From the NCBI GenBank assembly GCA_028551475.1, contig CM052360.1:15302501-15366500 (forward strand): DNA of 64,000 bases. Reading direction: 5' to 3'. The position numbers and the translations under genes were made by a program. The notes below the pieces were generated by a model. It had not been told where the DNA came from, did no database searches, and worked only from the letters and a program-made list of their open reading frames with translations. Each line of letters opens with the position of its first letter. The first letter of the stretch is position 1. This DNA is from Casuarina equisetifolia. Its lineage: Eukaryota > Streptophyta > Magnoliopsida > Fagales > Casuarinaceae. This document shows positions 23,400-34,928 of the stretch, in pieces.

Positions 23400-23800
23400 C
23401 TTGAGAGAAGGTGGAGAATCATAGGAGAGAATTTGGGTCTCGAAGATTTTGAAACTGCTCCAGCAGCCCGAGCAGAAATTCCATCGATTTCTCCTCTTGA
23501 TTGCGTTCTTTGAGCAGATTATTGACTTCACACGAAAAAATACCGCAAGTGCAATAGGTTGAAGCTTGTTGATTCTCCAAATCTCCCCAAAGGTCCTTCA
23601 ATTTGACGCAAAAATCAGTTAGGGCTTTTTCATCTCATCCTTTGGCCAGTTTCAGGTCACCAACGGCTTGTTTAAGGTAAATTTTTGGGTTCCCGTCATT
23701 TTGTCAAACGATTAATGCAAGATCGCCCAAATTTACGTCAATAACTTGGTCCAACCAACCAATTTTTTAAGGCTCAGGTTGAGTAAATGAACGAGCCACG
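23400..23800 (-). mobile_element. copia-type gag relic
   Basis: On the minus strand, a frame reads KLKDLWGDLENQQ, CTCGIFSCEVNNLL and EEKSMEFLLGLLEQFQNLR. This is the pattern of retrotransposon gag (LW..L followed by a paired-Cys segment and FL.GL). The frame is open only over about 60 codons and upstream parts are shifted. Its orientation is opposite to the neighbouring reverse-transcriptase relic, so it comes from a separate insertion. Confidence 0.5.
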
Positions 23801-25100
23801 ACGGCATTGAATTGATTCAGTGCTACATCACCTTGTCATTGTTAGTGGGGAGTGGCAATGATCCGTCTAGAAACTTGATTTTGTTTCAGGGAGAAAAACA
23901 TCACTAATCTGTTTGCTCCAAAGGCTTTCACTTCGCTTCTCTGATGCGTATATATATAGGCCTAAACCTAGTTTTATAGAGTAACTAATTACAAACATAT
24001 TTAAGAATACCAGCAAATTTAGGAAAATCAATACTATTAGCAAACTCAATTTATTAACAATTTTCCACCCTAATTTTAGGGTGCTTGAAGAAGAAAATGA
24101 TGAAGAAGAGGAGGGAGAAGGAGAAGAAATCACTTAAACACAACGGAGGTTGTTAAATCAACTAAAAATTATATTGAAAATTTATTTGGTAAATAACTTT
24201 CATTTATTGGGTAAAATGCATTTTATAGTAAGGACCTCGAAAAAAAATAAATAAAAACAAGACACTCTACACTAGGCATATGATTGATAATCCGATGCAG
24301 TATCCTCCTGATTTGTGAACTTTGGGATTGTTCCAAGAGAGAACATCGGTAGTCCCAGCAAGCCACATCACCCTTATGCCTCTGGTTTCGACAGTTCACA
24401 CTACCATTTCTAAACGAATATATCACACTTGTCTTTTCCATACACTTCTCTCCACATTTCACACGGCACCTTAAAGACACAAAGGGACAACTGAAGGTTT
24501 CACACGGACTTTACTAAGCGCAGCAGATGGTGGCCACTACTTTTCAATTAAAATAGGCTTATAGTAAGAGTGGAGTGCCCAGTCTAGGTGGGAAATGGAC
24601 AATGAACATGTGCGATTCCGCAAAGTTCATCGAAAGAAGCTTAAATTGTTCATTTTTCATGCCGACATGTATAGATTAAATGACCCCAATGTAGGACTCC
24701 AAATATCCCATGTCATGAAAGAGAGATGATAGCTCACAATATGAGCTTATTGCCTGCTGATTGGAGTATCTTTTCCCGCCGGGATGAAAAAAGAAAGAAT
24801 ATATGCACGCTTTTCATCTTTGCGGCTTCTTTTTCTCAGTGGAATTATATGGATAAGGGCAGAGTATTGAAGAACTTACCTTCTAATTTCAATCTGACTC
24901 CTAGGTTTCACACGTTTAGAGCTTTAGAAGCACAGGGAAAAGCTTAGGTGGTTTACTACATCTCACTAGCCATCGCAGGGAACAACCTTGGGTAGATTGT
25001 CAAACTTTTGAACTCGAGAGGATCCCCACTGGACCCCCTTCCCCAGAAAACATTCAAGACGGAAACTTTTGTGTCATCTATACCCTACTACAAAAGAAGC
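23801..25100. other. intergenic, no gene supported
   Basis: Low-complexity GAA-rich sequence at 24090-24135, otherwise nothing recognisable. The part nearest 25.1 kb would be the distal promoter of the intact proline-rich gene. It is not related to the upstream sequence shared by the other two copies. Confidence 0.45.
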
Positions 25101-25123
25101 CAAATGCGTAGTGACATATGGCA

Positions 25124-25153
25124 TGACGTAAGAGGCTTTGAAGCCTTATAAAA
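25124..25153 (+). promoter_or_regulatory. core promoter of the intact proline-rich gene
   Basis: TGACGTAAG (from 25124; a bZIP/as-1-like TGACG core) lies just upstream of TATAAAA (25147-25153), about 45 bp before the ATG. The same arrangement is kept before copy 2 (TGACGT at 31448, TATAAAA at 31471-31477). Copy 3 keeps only the TATA box (34874-34880) in a TATAAAAGGCC context. Confidence 0.7.
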
Positions 25154-25195
25154 GGCCAAGAGCTCTTGCTGTTTTGAATCATCCAGTGACCAAAG

Positions 25196-26002
25196 ATGAC
25201 TACCAATTACTGTCTATTGTTGCTCCTTGGGGTGGTGCTTCTCGGCACTGCCTCAGTAGCTGACCACCATGAGCCTTCCAAACATGGAAAACCCCCAATT
25301 CATACGCCACCGCCGAAACACAAACCACCAAGCACCCTCGGCAAGGAAGAGAAACCATTCCCAGAGCACAAGCCACCTACTCCAGGTGACAAACCTCCTA
25401 AGGGTGAGGGAAAGAAGCCTCCACCGGAGCACAAGCCACCTACTCCGGGTGACAAACCTCCTAAGGGTGAGGGAGAGAAGCCTCCACCGAAGCACAAGCC
25501 ACCTCACGAGCATCAACCTGGGCGCCATTTGCTGGAGTCCTCTTCCCTAGAAGATAACTCACCAAGTTTGGATGGCAAACCACACAAGGGAAAAAAACCA
25601 CCCCCGAAACACAAGCCACCAACCACCCTCGGCAAGGAAGAGAAACCATTCCCAGTTGACAAACCTCCTAAGGGTAAGGGAGAGAAGCCTCCACCGGAGC
25701 ACAAGCCACCTCACGAGCATCAACCTGGGCGCCATTTGCTGGAGTCCTCTTCCATTGAAGATAACTCACCAAGTTTGGATGGCAAACCACACAAGGGAAA
25801 AAAACCACCCCCGAAACACAAGCCACCAACCACCCTTGGCAAGGAAGAGAAACCATTCCCAGGTGACAAACCTCCCAAGGGAAAGGGAGAGAAGCCACCT
25901 CCAGAGAACAAGCCACCACGAAAGCTGAAACCTCCAACTGCTGAAAAGAAGCCACCGGGTTCCTCTTACAAGCCACCCTACAAACCTCCAGCAGCAAACT
26001 GA
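25196..26002 (+). CDS. secreted proline-rich repetitive protein (intact copy)
   Basis: An intronless gene for 268 residues. An N-terminal signal peptide (1-22, cleavage probably after SVA) is followed by Lys/Pro/His/Gly-rich repeats dominated by HKPP, DKPPKGEGEKPPP and GKEEKPFP. This resembles repetitive cell-wall PRPs and early-nodulin-type proteins. Layout: PTPGDKPPKG units of 21 aa (two copies, around 60-101), then two near-identical 69-aa units, then a C-terminal KPPYKPP end. Each 69-aa unit contains a non-proline module with RHLLESSS and EDNSPSLDGKPHKG. Export to the wall, hydroxylation and cross-linking are expected from the family, not shown. The ATG follows a good TATA box at about 45 bp. 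Two related broken copies lie downstream. A peptide-precursor role is an alternative. Confidence 0.85.
   Translation: MTTNYCLLLLLGVVLLGTASVADHHEPSKHGKPPIHTPPPKHKPPSTLGKEEKPFPEHKPPTPGDKPPKGEGKKPPPEHKPPTPGDKPPKGEGEKPPPKHKPPHEHQPGRHLLESSSLEDNSPSLDGKPHKGKKPPPKHKPPTTLGKEEKPFPVDKPPKGKGEKPPPEHKPPHEHQPGRHLLESSSIEDNSPSLDGKPHKGKKPPPKHKPPTTLGKEEKPFPGDKPPKGKGEKPPPENKPPRKLKPPTAEKKPPGSSYKPPYKPPAAN
25475..25888 (+). repeat. 2 x 207-bp tandem repeat inside the proline-rich gene
   Basis: Units at 25475-25681 and 25682-25888 keep the reading frame (69 codons each). By eye they differ at about 7 of 207 positions, which indicates recent duplication or gene conversion. Confidence 0.9.
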
Positions 26003-26354
26003 GTGCATGCACCCTTATGTAGAAATAAGAGCAGTAGCTTGTGTAACCTTTCATGTTAGTCACTGTTCTATATATGGAACAGTTAGTAGCTACTTGTGCT
26101 AATCTATGTCCATGTTGTGTACTCGATCTAGTGTTTGAACTTCGTTCCCACTAGGGATCTTTGTGGAGAATCCTTGGCTGACACTACCTCCTCCATGCTT
26201 TGAATCATTTCTGTCGCTTGCTGAGCTTAATATTTGATTACGAACACTACAAGCATTATATGTTGCGCCACATGAAACAAAAAGTCAGATTCCCATTTTC
26301 ACGTGAAGCTGTGAACCATTCTTGTTACTATGCTGCGCGAAACGTGTCGCAAGA

Positions 26355-26658
26355 GGTCTTAGACATAATTTATAAAAAGATATTATCTTTATGCAATAAA
26401 TGGATTACATATGTTTTATGTTATATTAAGGATGTAAAACTATAATAAAATGAATACCAACTAGTGTGAGAATCAACTCTATTGAATCTATTGTAATGTT
26501 AGTACAATATTGAGCCTACTCTTATAGGCATGAATTTTATTCTATGTAAGGAAATACATAAAAATATAATGAATAAAATAAATATTACATAAAAAAAAAT
26601 ACATAATCACATAACTAATAGAGACAACATATTAGAAGTTGCCTTATATTCATTAAAA
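26355..26658 (-). repeat. probable 3' LTR of the minus-strand copia relic
   Basis: On the minus strand the unit starts just after a purine-rich CTTGAGGGG (polypurine-tract-like). It matches 32847-33148, where the start reads TGTTAATGAATATAAGG after CAACTCAAGGGAGAG. Both copies run to AAGACC before diverging. The terminal CA is not evident, so the end is approximate. Confidence 0.6.
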
Positions 26659-28511
26659 TTACCCCTCAAGTTAGAGATTTGAATTGGTTAAACATTTCAA
26701 GCTTGAAAAGGAGATTCTGATGTTGCTTGGTTGCATAACACCTTTGTCAACAAGTCGGCAAGCTACTCCTTAGTAGAAATATGACGTGTCGCAATAATAA
26801 CTTATTAGAGCTTCTCTTTCACATAATGACTATCCACTTTAACGTGTTTACTACACTTATGAAAAATTGGATTCATGGTTGTCTTATCCACAACCTCATT
26901 ATCACTAAAAAATAAAGTTGGTTCTTGCATGTAAAAAACAAAATCCTTAAGTAATCATATGATCCATACTACCTCACTGGTAGTAACTTGCATAACTCAA
27001 TTCTCTTCTTCAGTTGATGAAAGTGAGATGGTTGGTTACTTCTTTGAATATGAAGATATCAAGGAATTCCAAAGCATGAAACAAAAACCAGTAGCAGAGT
27101 ACCTAGTCATAAGACAAGTGTTATAATTTGGGTCACAAAAGGTCGCAATTTAAACTTCAAAGAGGATGGGAATATGAGACCAAAACCTTGGCAACCTTTA
27201 AGATAATCAACTTCAAGGCTACTTCATGTGAGATTGTTTTTGGTCATGGATGAATTGGTGAAAAGTTGAACTAGAAACGTAATATCAAGCCTAGTGAGAG
27301 TCAAATATATTAGTTTGCCAACTAAACTTTGATTAATTGAATGATCTTCAAGGATTGGATCATTAACCTTTTCCTTAGAACTAATGTCATAATCTATGCT
27401 TGTGAATTTCTTGTTTTGTACTGTAAAAATAATTGATAGTTTAAAACTAGCAAATCTAGCTTTGGAGATTAACTCCGATGTATATTTGCACTAACTTAGG
27501 TGGATGCTCTCTAAAGACTGAGCAATCTTGGTTCCAAGGAAAAAGCTTTAACTATCCACTATCCTTCATGAAAAATGTGGAGTAGAGATAGCCTTTTAAG
27601 TCTAAGATGATTGTATGACTATGTTCTATGATTAAAATGTCATCAACATAGATAAGTAAAGTACCAAAGAATTGCTTTTAGTCTTGGTAAATAATGAGTA
27701 ATCATGCCAAGATTGACAAAAACCATATGCAATGAAAGAGATCATGAATTTAACATTCTATTGGTGAGAGACTTGCTTCAATCCATAAAAGGATTTCCAT
27801 AATAGATAGAATTAACCCTTAGCCTACTTGTGAATTCGAAGGGAATCTTCATGTAAACTTTTTCAAAAAGTTATCTGAAAGAAAGACATTTTGGACATCC
27901 ATCTAAAAAGAAGGTCAATGATGAACTATAAAAATAGTAATGAGTAAGTATATGGTAACATACTTGATAGTAAGGGAGAAGGTATCTTAGTAATCAACCT
28001 CTTCTCACTATACATCTTTTTACTACCAAGCTAGCCTTATATCTTTTGATAGAATTATTAGCATGGTATTTTATCTTATAAACCCACCTATAACCGACAA
28101 GATGCCGACTAAGAGGCAAATGACCATGTCCAAGTATGATTGGCCTCAAAGGTAACGAGCTCATTATCCATGACATCAACATAGTGAGGGTTTCCTAGAA
28201 AGTGTAGGATTTATGAATGCTAGATATAGAAACAATGAAGTGTTGGTATTGGGGGTGGCATTGCTTAAGGGAAAGATGATGAGAAATGAGATATAAGAAG
28301 GTGTAGAAAGTTGAAGGTAAGGTGGGACAAAGGTAATTTGAACTCTTGATAGGTTGTTCAATTGCTTGTCTAAAATGATGCATGGAAATATCTAGTTGAG
28401 TTAGAGGCTTTGGATTAGATAGGGTTGTAGAATAAGCAAATGGATTTGGCACTACATTAGGAAAGGTTATGGAGGAACAAGTACAAGGTTAAGGAGGTTA
28501 GTGGTCTTAAG

Positions 28512-28613
28512 GATGACTAGCATATCAACAAGTAGGTAGGAAGTGTAAGAGTCTTTAGTGTAGGATAACTGGCATATCAATTGGTAGGTAGAAAGTGTAA
28601 CAGTCTTTAGTGT
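28512..28613. repeat. 51-bp tandem duplication in the copia linker
   Basis: Two copies of a unit starting AGGAT-ACT-GCATATCAA and ending AGTCTTTAGTGT, beginning at about 28512 and 28563. They sit at the left edge of a non-copia segment. Confidence 0.65.
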
Positions 28614-29570
28614 CATAGCCTATTTGTTCATAGGACCATGTGGCACCTCAATTGCTTAAATCCAAGTCAATCTTCCTTACTCTATAACTCAAAATGGAGC
28701 TAGAATTGTTCCCTTTTATTATTATGGAGAAAGTATAACAGAAGATTACAAAGATAGATCTATACTACTTGATTCTCAAACTCACTTTTATTATAGGAGA
28801 ACTATCCAAAAAGGATCTTGAATTTTCCTATGCTTGGCCACCTAACCACCCATTTTCTAAACTTACATTAGTTTCCTATGAAGATGGCTTTGATAAGGCC
28901 CTTCATGGGTCAAAGTGTGGTTTCTTAAAAGACTAACCTAAACCACCCTTTTTCCTATCCCAAAAAAACCTTTTAAATAAGCTAGCTCCTTTTCTTATTC
29001 CAATGGTCAACTCTTTTTCCAAGGTGACCATTGGAGTCTTCAATAGCTAGTGCATTAAATACACTTGACCATTTATTTTTGGTTCCTATAAGTCCATCAA
29101 AAGCCCTTGGTCTATTCCTAAGTGGGTCTTATAGACCCACACTGACTTTATTGAATAACACCTATTTATGCCATGTGTCATCTCTTTAAAGGCCTTCTAC
29201 CCTTATTTTAAAGTCCAATATTTAATGCTTGATGGCTAGTGGCGAACAACTAATGGCTTTTTGACCTATGTGTATATATGCACCCCTACTACTCATTCCT
29301 TGCCTTTTGGCATCCTTACTTCTCACCAATGCATGTTGTTACCTTATAGTTGTTCATTCAAGCATGCACCATAAGTTCATTTTGTCTCATGCATATTCAT
29401 CTTCTATCTTGGGCTTGGTTGCATTTTCTCATGCAAACTTTAGCCTCTACATATTGGCACCTTCTTGTAGCTATGTGCCTTAACACTCATCATTAAACCT
29501 TAGCCTTTGTCATTCATAGATACACCTCGTCAAATCACACAACAACAACCTTAAATGCTCTTTAGGTTAC
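28614..29570. mobile_element. roughly 0.95-kb segment interrupting the copia relic
   Basis: The integrase part ends near 29588 and the linker resumes near 28452. Between them lies about 1 kb with no copia similarity and no open frame. TCTTTAG occurs at both edges (about 28604 and 29559), which could be a target-site duplication. It could be a solo LTR or non-autonomous element; termini are not convincing. Confidence 0.35.
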
Positions 29571-30789
29571 CTACTATATTGGTAACACTAGTAGATCATG
29601 CAAGGCAATATATCAAGTAGCATGATAGGAGTGGATGAGTTGGCCAAACTTATGGAGGATGAATCAAAAGGAAAAGCATCCTCATGAGAAATGACATCAT
29701 GATTGACAAAAAAAAATTTCATGGCAAAATTATAAAGGTGATAACCTTTCTTATAAGGAAAGTAATCCATGAAAACACAAGGGAAGGAATGAGGATTAAA
29801 TTTTTCACACATACCAAGGATAGTGGCATGACATTGACAATCAAAAATACGCAATTGGTCAATAATTAGTGGTTTTCTAGAAAGTCACTTGTAAGGAGTG
29901 ACCCTTCCTAAGAAAGAGGAATTAGGACAATTGATAAGTGACGATTAAAATATATTAACCCTAGAAATGAAGGGAAATGGGGGCTGGAAGTAAAAGGGTT
30001 TGTGCCATTTCTAAATGATGGTGATGTTTATGTTTAACTATTCCATTTTGTTGTGAAGCGGAAATGTAAGAATCTCATAAAGTATGCCTCTACTAGAGAT
30101 GAATGAGATATACTTAGAGGAGAAAATTTCAATGCCAATGTGGAACAAATACATTTGGACAAAGATTCGAAATTGAGTGCGAGCTGTGGAAATGAAAGGA
30201 TGAATCTTAGAAAAAATCTGACTCTTAAATTAAAGGAGAAATATTCAAGTGGCACAAATAAAATCATCTGCATTGGTTAAAAAAAAAAAGCACACGCCTT
30301 CTTGCATAAGATGTTTATAGGTGCCTAAATGTTCAAGTGAACTAAGTCAAAAGTAGTTATGGTGGGCATGTGACTTAAAAGGGAATGAAGCATTTGTTTC
30401 TTTTGCAATCAAACAAATGGGACAAGAAAAGGAGTCTTGGCAAGGAATTGATTTTCCATGCACAAAATAAGATTTCAAAGAATAATGACTAAGAATTTGT
30501 GCCAAATAGAATAATCATTGTTATTAAAAATTAAGTTGCAATAAAGTAATTGCTTGTAAGTACAACAACTATTAGAGACTAAAAAAAAAGTTAGAAAATG
30601 CTAAATGAAAGGTTTCAAGAATAACATAACATAAAAAGTAAAGTCTTCCCTCAACCTTGCCAAGCCTGATCAGCACCCTAATCATATGATATTAAAAAAC
30701 ATAGAGTTTATCAAAGAAAAGAGCCATATAATGATTATCAAGGGTTAATTTAGGAATAGAGAAAAGATTATAATCGCAGAGAATTATAA

Positions 30790-31420
30790 TCTTATTACTC
30801 ATGACTGTAGTTCACGTAGACATTTCTATTTATGTTTGTGGTGATGAGAAGTATTAAAAGAAGTATACAAATACATTTCTATTCCTAATATATTAGTCTT
30901 AAATCCTTTTATAAAATAATGTCCCTGCTTCTTAACAATTAGTCTTAAGGTACTTCCAACTAACATGAATGGATGTATGAATAAAACTAAGGTAAACCAT
31001 ACAATCTTATGTGATTGCAGAGAATTGCTTACACGCTTTCATTGGTTTCTCCTACCAATCGACCTTAGTTAGTGATCATAACATTATATAGTTTTTTTTT
31101 TTTGTTGGTTTCTTCGTTGGTGGTGTGCCATTTGTTACATATAAATAATCCGTGATAAGATCTTTGACCAAATGGAAAAGGGGTGACAACTGCAGAGAAA
31201 GTTTAAGAGGAAAGATAGACGGATTGGATTAAGTAAGAAGCCGTAAAGGCAAATAACTTCATCAAAATACCTACCCCAGATGCAACTTCAGCTTATATTC
31301 CAACTTCTCAACTTTTAGTGAGATCTAAAAGACCCACGGTTCTCGTTGTGATTCCATAATCTTCGGACAAAACTAAAATAAACTCGATCAAATTACCTGT
31401 CCTATTACCGCTTCAGCTTA
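30790..31420 (+). repeat. duplicated upstream region of PRP copy 2
   Basis: Collinear with 34010-34860 upstream of PRP copy 3. Shared blocks are CTTATTACTCATGA, GGTGATGAGAAGTATTAAAA, CCTAATATATTAGTCTTAAA, ACATGAATGGATGTATGAAT, CACGCTTTCATTGGTTTCTC and GTGAGATCTAAA. The intact gene lacks this segment and shares similarity only from about 25102. Confidence 0.75.
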
Positions 31421-31519
31421 TAGCCAAATGCGTAGTGACATATGACATGACGTAAGAGGCTTTGAAGCCTTATAAAAGGCCAAGAGCTCTTGTTGTTTTG
31501 AACCATCCAGTGACCAAAG

Positions 31520-32246
31520 ATGACTACCAATTACTGTCTACTGTTGCTCCTTGGGGTGGTGCTTCTCAGCACTGCCTCAGTAGCTGACCACCATGAGCTT
31601 TCCAAACATGGAAAACCCCCAATTCATAAGCCACCGCCAAAACACAAACAACCAAGCACCCTCGGCAAGGAAGAGAAACCATTCCCAGAGCACAAGCCAC
31701 CTACTCCAGGTGACAAACCTCTTAAAGGGTGAGGGAGAGAAGCCTCCACCGGAGCACAAGCCACCTCATGAGTATCAACCTGGGTGCCATTTTCTGGAGT
31801 CCTCTTCCTTTGAAGATAACTCACCAAGTTTGGATGGCAAACCACACAAGGGAAAAAAACCACCACCGAAACACAAGCCACTAAAACCCTCGGCAAGGAA
31901 GAGAAACCATTCCCAGGTGACAAACCTCCTAAGAGTAAGGGAGAGAGGCCTCCACTGGAGCATAAGCCACCTCATGAGCATCAACCTGGACGTCATTTGC
32001 TGGAGGCCTCTTCAATCGAAGAAAACTCACCAAGTGTGGATGGCAAACATCACAAGGGAAAAAAGCCACCAACCACCCTTGGCAAGGAAGGGAAAGCATT
32101 CCCCGGTGACAAACCTCCCAAGGGAAAAGGGAGAGAAGCCGCCTCCAGAGGACAAGCCACCACGAAAGCTGAAACCTCCAACTACTGAAAAGAAGCCACC
32201 GGGTTCCTCTCACAAGCCACCTTATAAAACTCCAGTAGCAAACTGA
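31520..32246 (+). pseudogene. proline-rich protein gene, copy 2 (three frameshifts)
   Basis: Starts with a signal peptide almost identical to that of the intact copy and keeps the same promoter and 3' flank. Compared with it there is a one-base insertion near 31725 (premature stop at 31730-31732, leaving 70 residues), a one-base deletion near 31882 and a one-base insertion near 32125. The last part and the stop at 32244-32246 are still recognisable. The gene has one PTPGDKP unit instead of two and a shorter second 69-aa-type unit. A truncated secreted peptide could still be made. Confidence 0.85.
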
Positions 32247-32846
32247 GTGCACGCATAACCATGTAGAAATAATATCAGTAGCTTGTGTTACCTTTCATGT
32301 TAGTCACTGTTCTATTTATGGAACAGTTAGTAGCTACTTGTGTTGATCTATGTCTATGTCGTGTACTCGATCTAGTGTTTGAACTTCATTCCCACTAGGG
32401 ATCTTTGTGGAGAATCATTGGCTAATAGTACCTCCTCCATGCTTTGAATAATTTCTATCAGTGTAATCAAACCAATTATTTGGTTGCTTATTTGCCAAAG
32501 CAGCGAATTCAGATCATACTATTGGTGCGGAAGAGATACTACGCAAGCTTGGTATAAATATAGCATATAATTCATAATATACTGGTCGTTATCGAGGATT
32601 CCAGCAAAAAAGAACGAGCCTGTAGGAGTTAGTTGTCGTTGCCTCGTTGATTGATCACTTCGGAGGGGCTCATCGAATGATTTTGTCTTGGCCTGATTTA
32701 AGGGATCAGCATCATGGTTATCATATGTTGGACTCTTTTGAGCTTATATGTCTAATCCTTACTGACTTTTCTTCTGTACACATGCTTTAATGTGCATATT
32801 TTACTACTATTGACTTTGTTTAAATTAGTTATCAACAATAGAAATA
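32247..32846. other. PRP copy 2 3' flank and unique sequence
   Basis: The first 200 bp match the 3' flank of the intact gene (GAACAGTTAGTAGCTACTTG, GTGTACTCGATCTAGTGTTT) to about 32455. The remaining 390 bp are unique to this copy and hold no recognised gene. Confidence 0.55.
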
Positions 32847-33290
32847 GGTCTTGGACATAATTTATAAAAAGCTACTATCTTTATGCAATAAATGGATTAC
32901 ATATGTTTTATGTTCTATTAAGGATGTAAGACTATAATAAAATGAATACTAACTAGTGTGAGAATCAACTCTATTGAATCCATTGTAATGTTAGTACAAT
33001 ATTGAACTTACTTTTATAGACATGAATTTTATTCTATGTAAGGAAATACATAAAAATATAATGAATGCAGGAAATATTACATAGAAAAATACATTATCAT
33101 ATAACTAATAGAGACAACATATTGGGAATTGCCTTATATTCATTAACACTCTCCCTTGAGTTGGAGATTTGAATTGGTCAAACATTTCAAGCTTAAAAAA
33201 AAGATGCCGAGGTTGCTTGTTGCATAACACCTTTGTCAACAAGTCTGCAAGTTACTCCTTGGTAGAAATGTGTGTTCTAGCCGTGTCTTG
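32847..33290 (-). repeat. second copy of the copia LTR and RNase-H edge
   Basis: The LTR-like part (32847-33148) and the adjoining internal edge (to about 33290) match 26355-26780. The copia 3' end was therefore duplicated together with the proline-rich gene. A shorter echo (AATGAATGCAGGAAATATTAC) recurs near 33465. Confidence 0.7.
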
Positions 33291-34009
33291 ACAGCGAAAT
33301 GGCACTGATCCTAGTGTTACACGTCCTTCCTATCTCCAACTAGCCATGGGAGATTGTTGGTTAGAAAACCAAGCTTGTTATAAGTCTTAATCTAATTAGA
33401 CCAGAGGTGGTAATTCGATTCATCAGCCAAATGGTGCAGTACAGTTGGTTTGAAAATAAATGTAATGAATGCAGGAAATATTACGTGGAATATTACATAA
33501 TTACATAACAAATGGCAAATTCAACCGGACTATGATGGTTGGTTTTGCATTTTCTGCGGTAGGTTCTACAATAGTGAGTATTACTAGCGGAAAGCGGAGC
33601 GGTTGATGTGGGATTAGCCAAGCATGTCGTAAAGGGATTATGAAAGTGGGAAAACAAGTCCACCTATAAAAATATTCGAAAATTTTTCTTTTAATCTCAT
33701 TAATTTAGTAAAGATCTCTTCCATTGCGCCTTTCTACGAACCTTGAAAGACGGGAGTTATAAAAGCAAGATAATTGAATAGAACTTCAAAATAATTGAGA
33801 GTGTCAAAGGTATAGTTATAGCAACTAAAGTAGATTCAAGCAATTCTATTTGTCAAAAATTAACTTGAGGTTTGTTACGTATCGTTTATATTTTGATTTT
33901 ATGTCCTCTTTATATGTAAGGATATCATTCTTTTTTAAATATAAGTTTTGAAAGAAATAATAAACATTTTTAACCCAATACAAGATTCCAATTTATAGTG
34001 AGTTGTATC
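33291..34009. other. intergenic, no gene recognised
   Basis: No coding frame or RNA gene is supported, only a short partial LTR echo near 33465-33510. Confidence 0.45.
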
Positions 34010-34860
34010 TTATTACTCATGAATTTCGTTCACATAAACGTTTCTATGTATGTTCATGGTGATGAGAAGTATTAAAAAAGGTATACAAATATATTCATAT
34101 TCCTAATATATTAGTCTTAAATCCTTTTATAAAATAAGTCTATGCTTTTTAACAATTAGTTTTAAGATACTTTCCAACTGACATGAATGGATGTATGAAT
34201 AAAACTAAGCTAAACCATACAATCTTAGGTCACTGCAGAAAGTTGCTTGCACGCTTTCATTGGTTTCTCTTACTAATCAACCTTAGTTAGTGATCATAAT
34301 ATTCTACAATTTTTGTTTTTGTTGGTTTCTTCATTGGTGGTGTGTCATTTGTTATATCTACATAATTAGAATGCCCAAAGCTCAACTTAAGAGTTAGCTC
34401 AAGGATTGGAGGGTCCTTTTTTAATTTATACTTAACTTCATGGATCTTAAATTTCAATATGAAACTCTCATCTTCAACACATACATAACTTGTGATAAAA
34501 TCTTTGACTAAATGAAAAAGGGAATGGCAACTACAGAGAAAGTTTAAAAGGAAAGATAAACAGGATTGGATTAAGCAAGAAGACGTAGAGGCAAATAACT
34601 TTATCAAAATACCTACCCAGATGTAGCTTCAACATATATATTCCAACTTCTCAACTTTTAGTGAGATCTAAAGGACCCATGGTTCTCATTGTGATTCCAC
34701 AATCTATGGACAAAAGTAAAATAAACTTCATCAAAATACCTGTCCTATTGCCACCTTAGCTTATAGTCTAACTTTTCAACTTAGTGGATCTCATGGTTGT
34801 CATTATGATTCCCATAGCCTATGAACAAATGTAAAATGAACTAGGTTGGTTGAGGTCATA
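34010..34860 (+). repeat. duplicated upstream region of PRP copy 3
   Basis: Partner of 30790-31420, with an extra insertion of about 140 bp near 34360-34500. Runs to the TATA box of copy 3. Confidence 0.7.
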
Positions 34861-34928
34861 AGGCCTTGTCCATTATAAAAGGCCACCAACTTGTTCCAAT
34901 TTACTCTATCACGACCCAATTACCCAAA

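Larger units (their letters stand above)
26355..30790 (-). mobile_element. decayed Ty1/copia retrotransposon (5'-truncated)
   Basis: Minus-strand domains appear in copia order from high to low coordinates. They are a protease/GAG-pre-integrase edge (about 30780-30620); an integrase C-terminal part (29854-29588, PCVFMDY, FFVNHDVISHED); the integrase-RT linker (28452-28195); the reverse-transcriptase start (28182-27994, GYRWVYKIKYHA); an FQMDVQN-type motif near 27900; the catalytic YVDD at 27650-27639; RNase H with KHVKVDSHYVKEK (26849-26811); and a probable LTR. Stops and frameshifts occur throughout. Gag, primer-binding site and 5' LTR are missing: the element stops at about 30790, where sequence shared with the upstream region of PRP copy 3 begins. 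Confidence 0.8.

Noticed and set aside
25475..25888. Tandem repeats considered as a CRISPR-like array
   Set aside because: The repeats are coding, long (207 bp), directly adjacent and without spacers, in a plant gene.
25253..26063. Several antisense frames (Trp/Leu/Gly-rich) across the proline-rich gene
   Set aside because: Antisense shadows of CCA/CCT-rich codons. They mirror the repeat structure and lack start-site or splice support.
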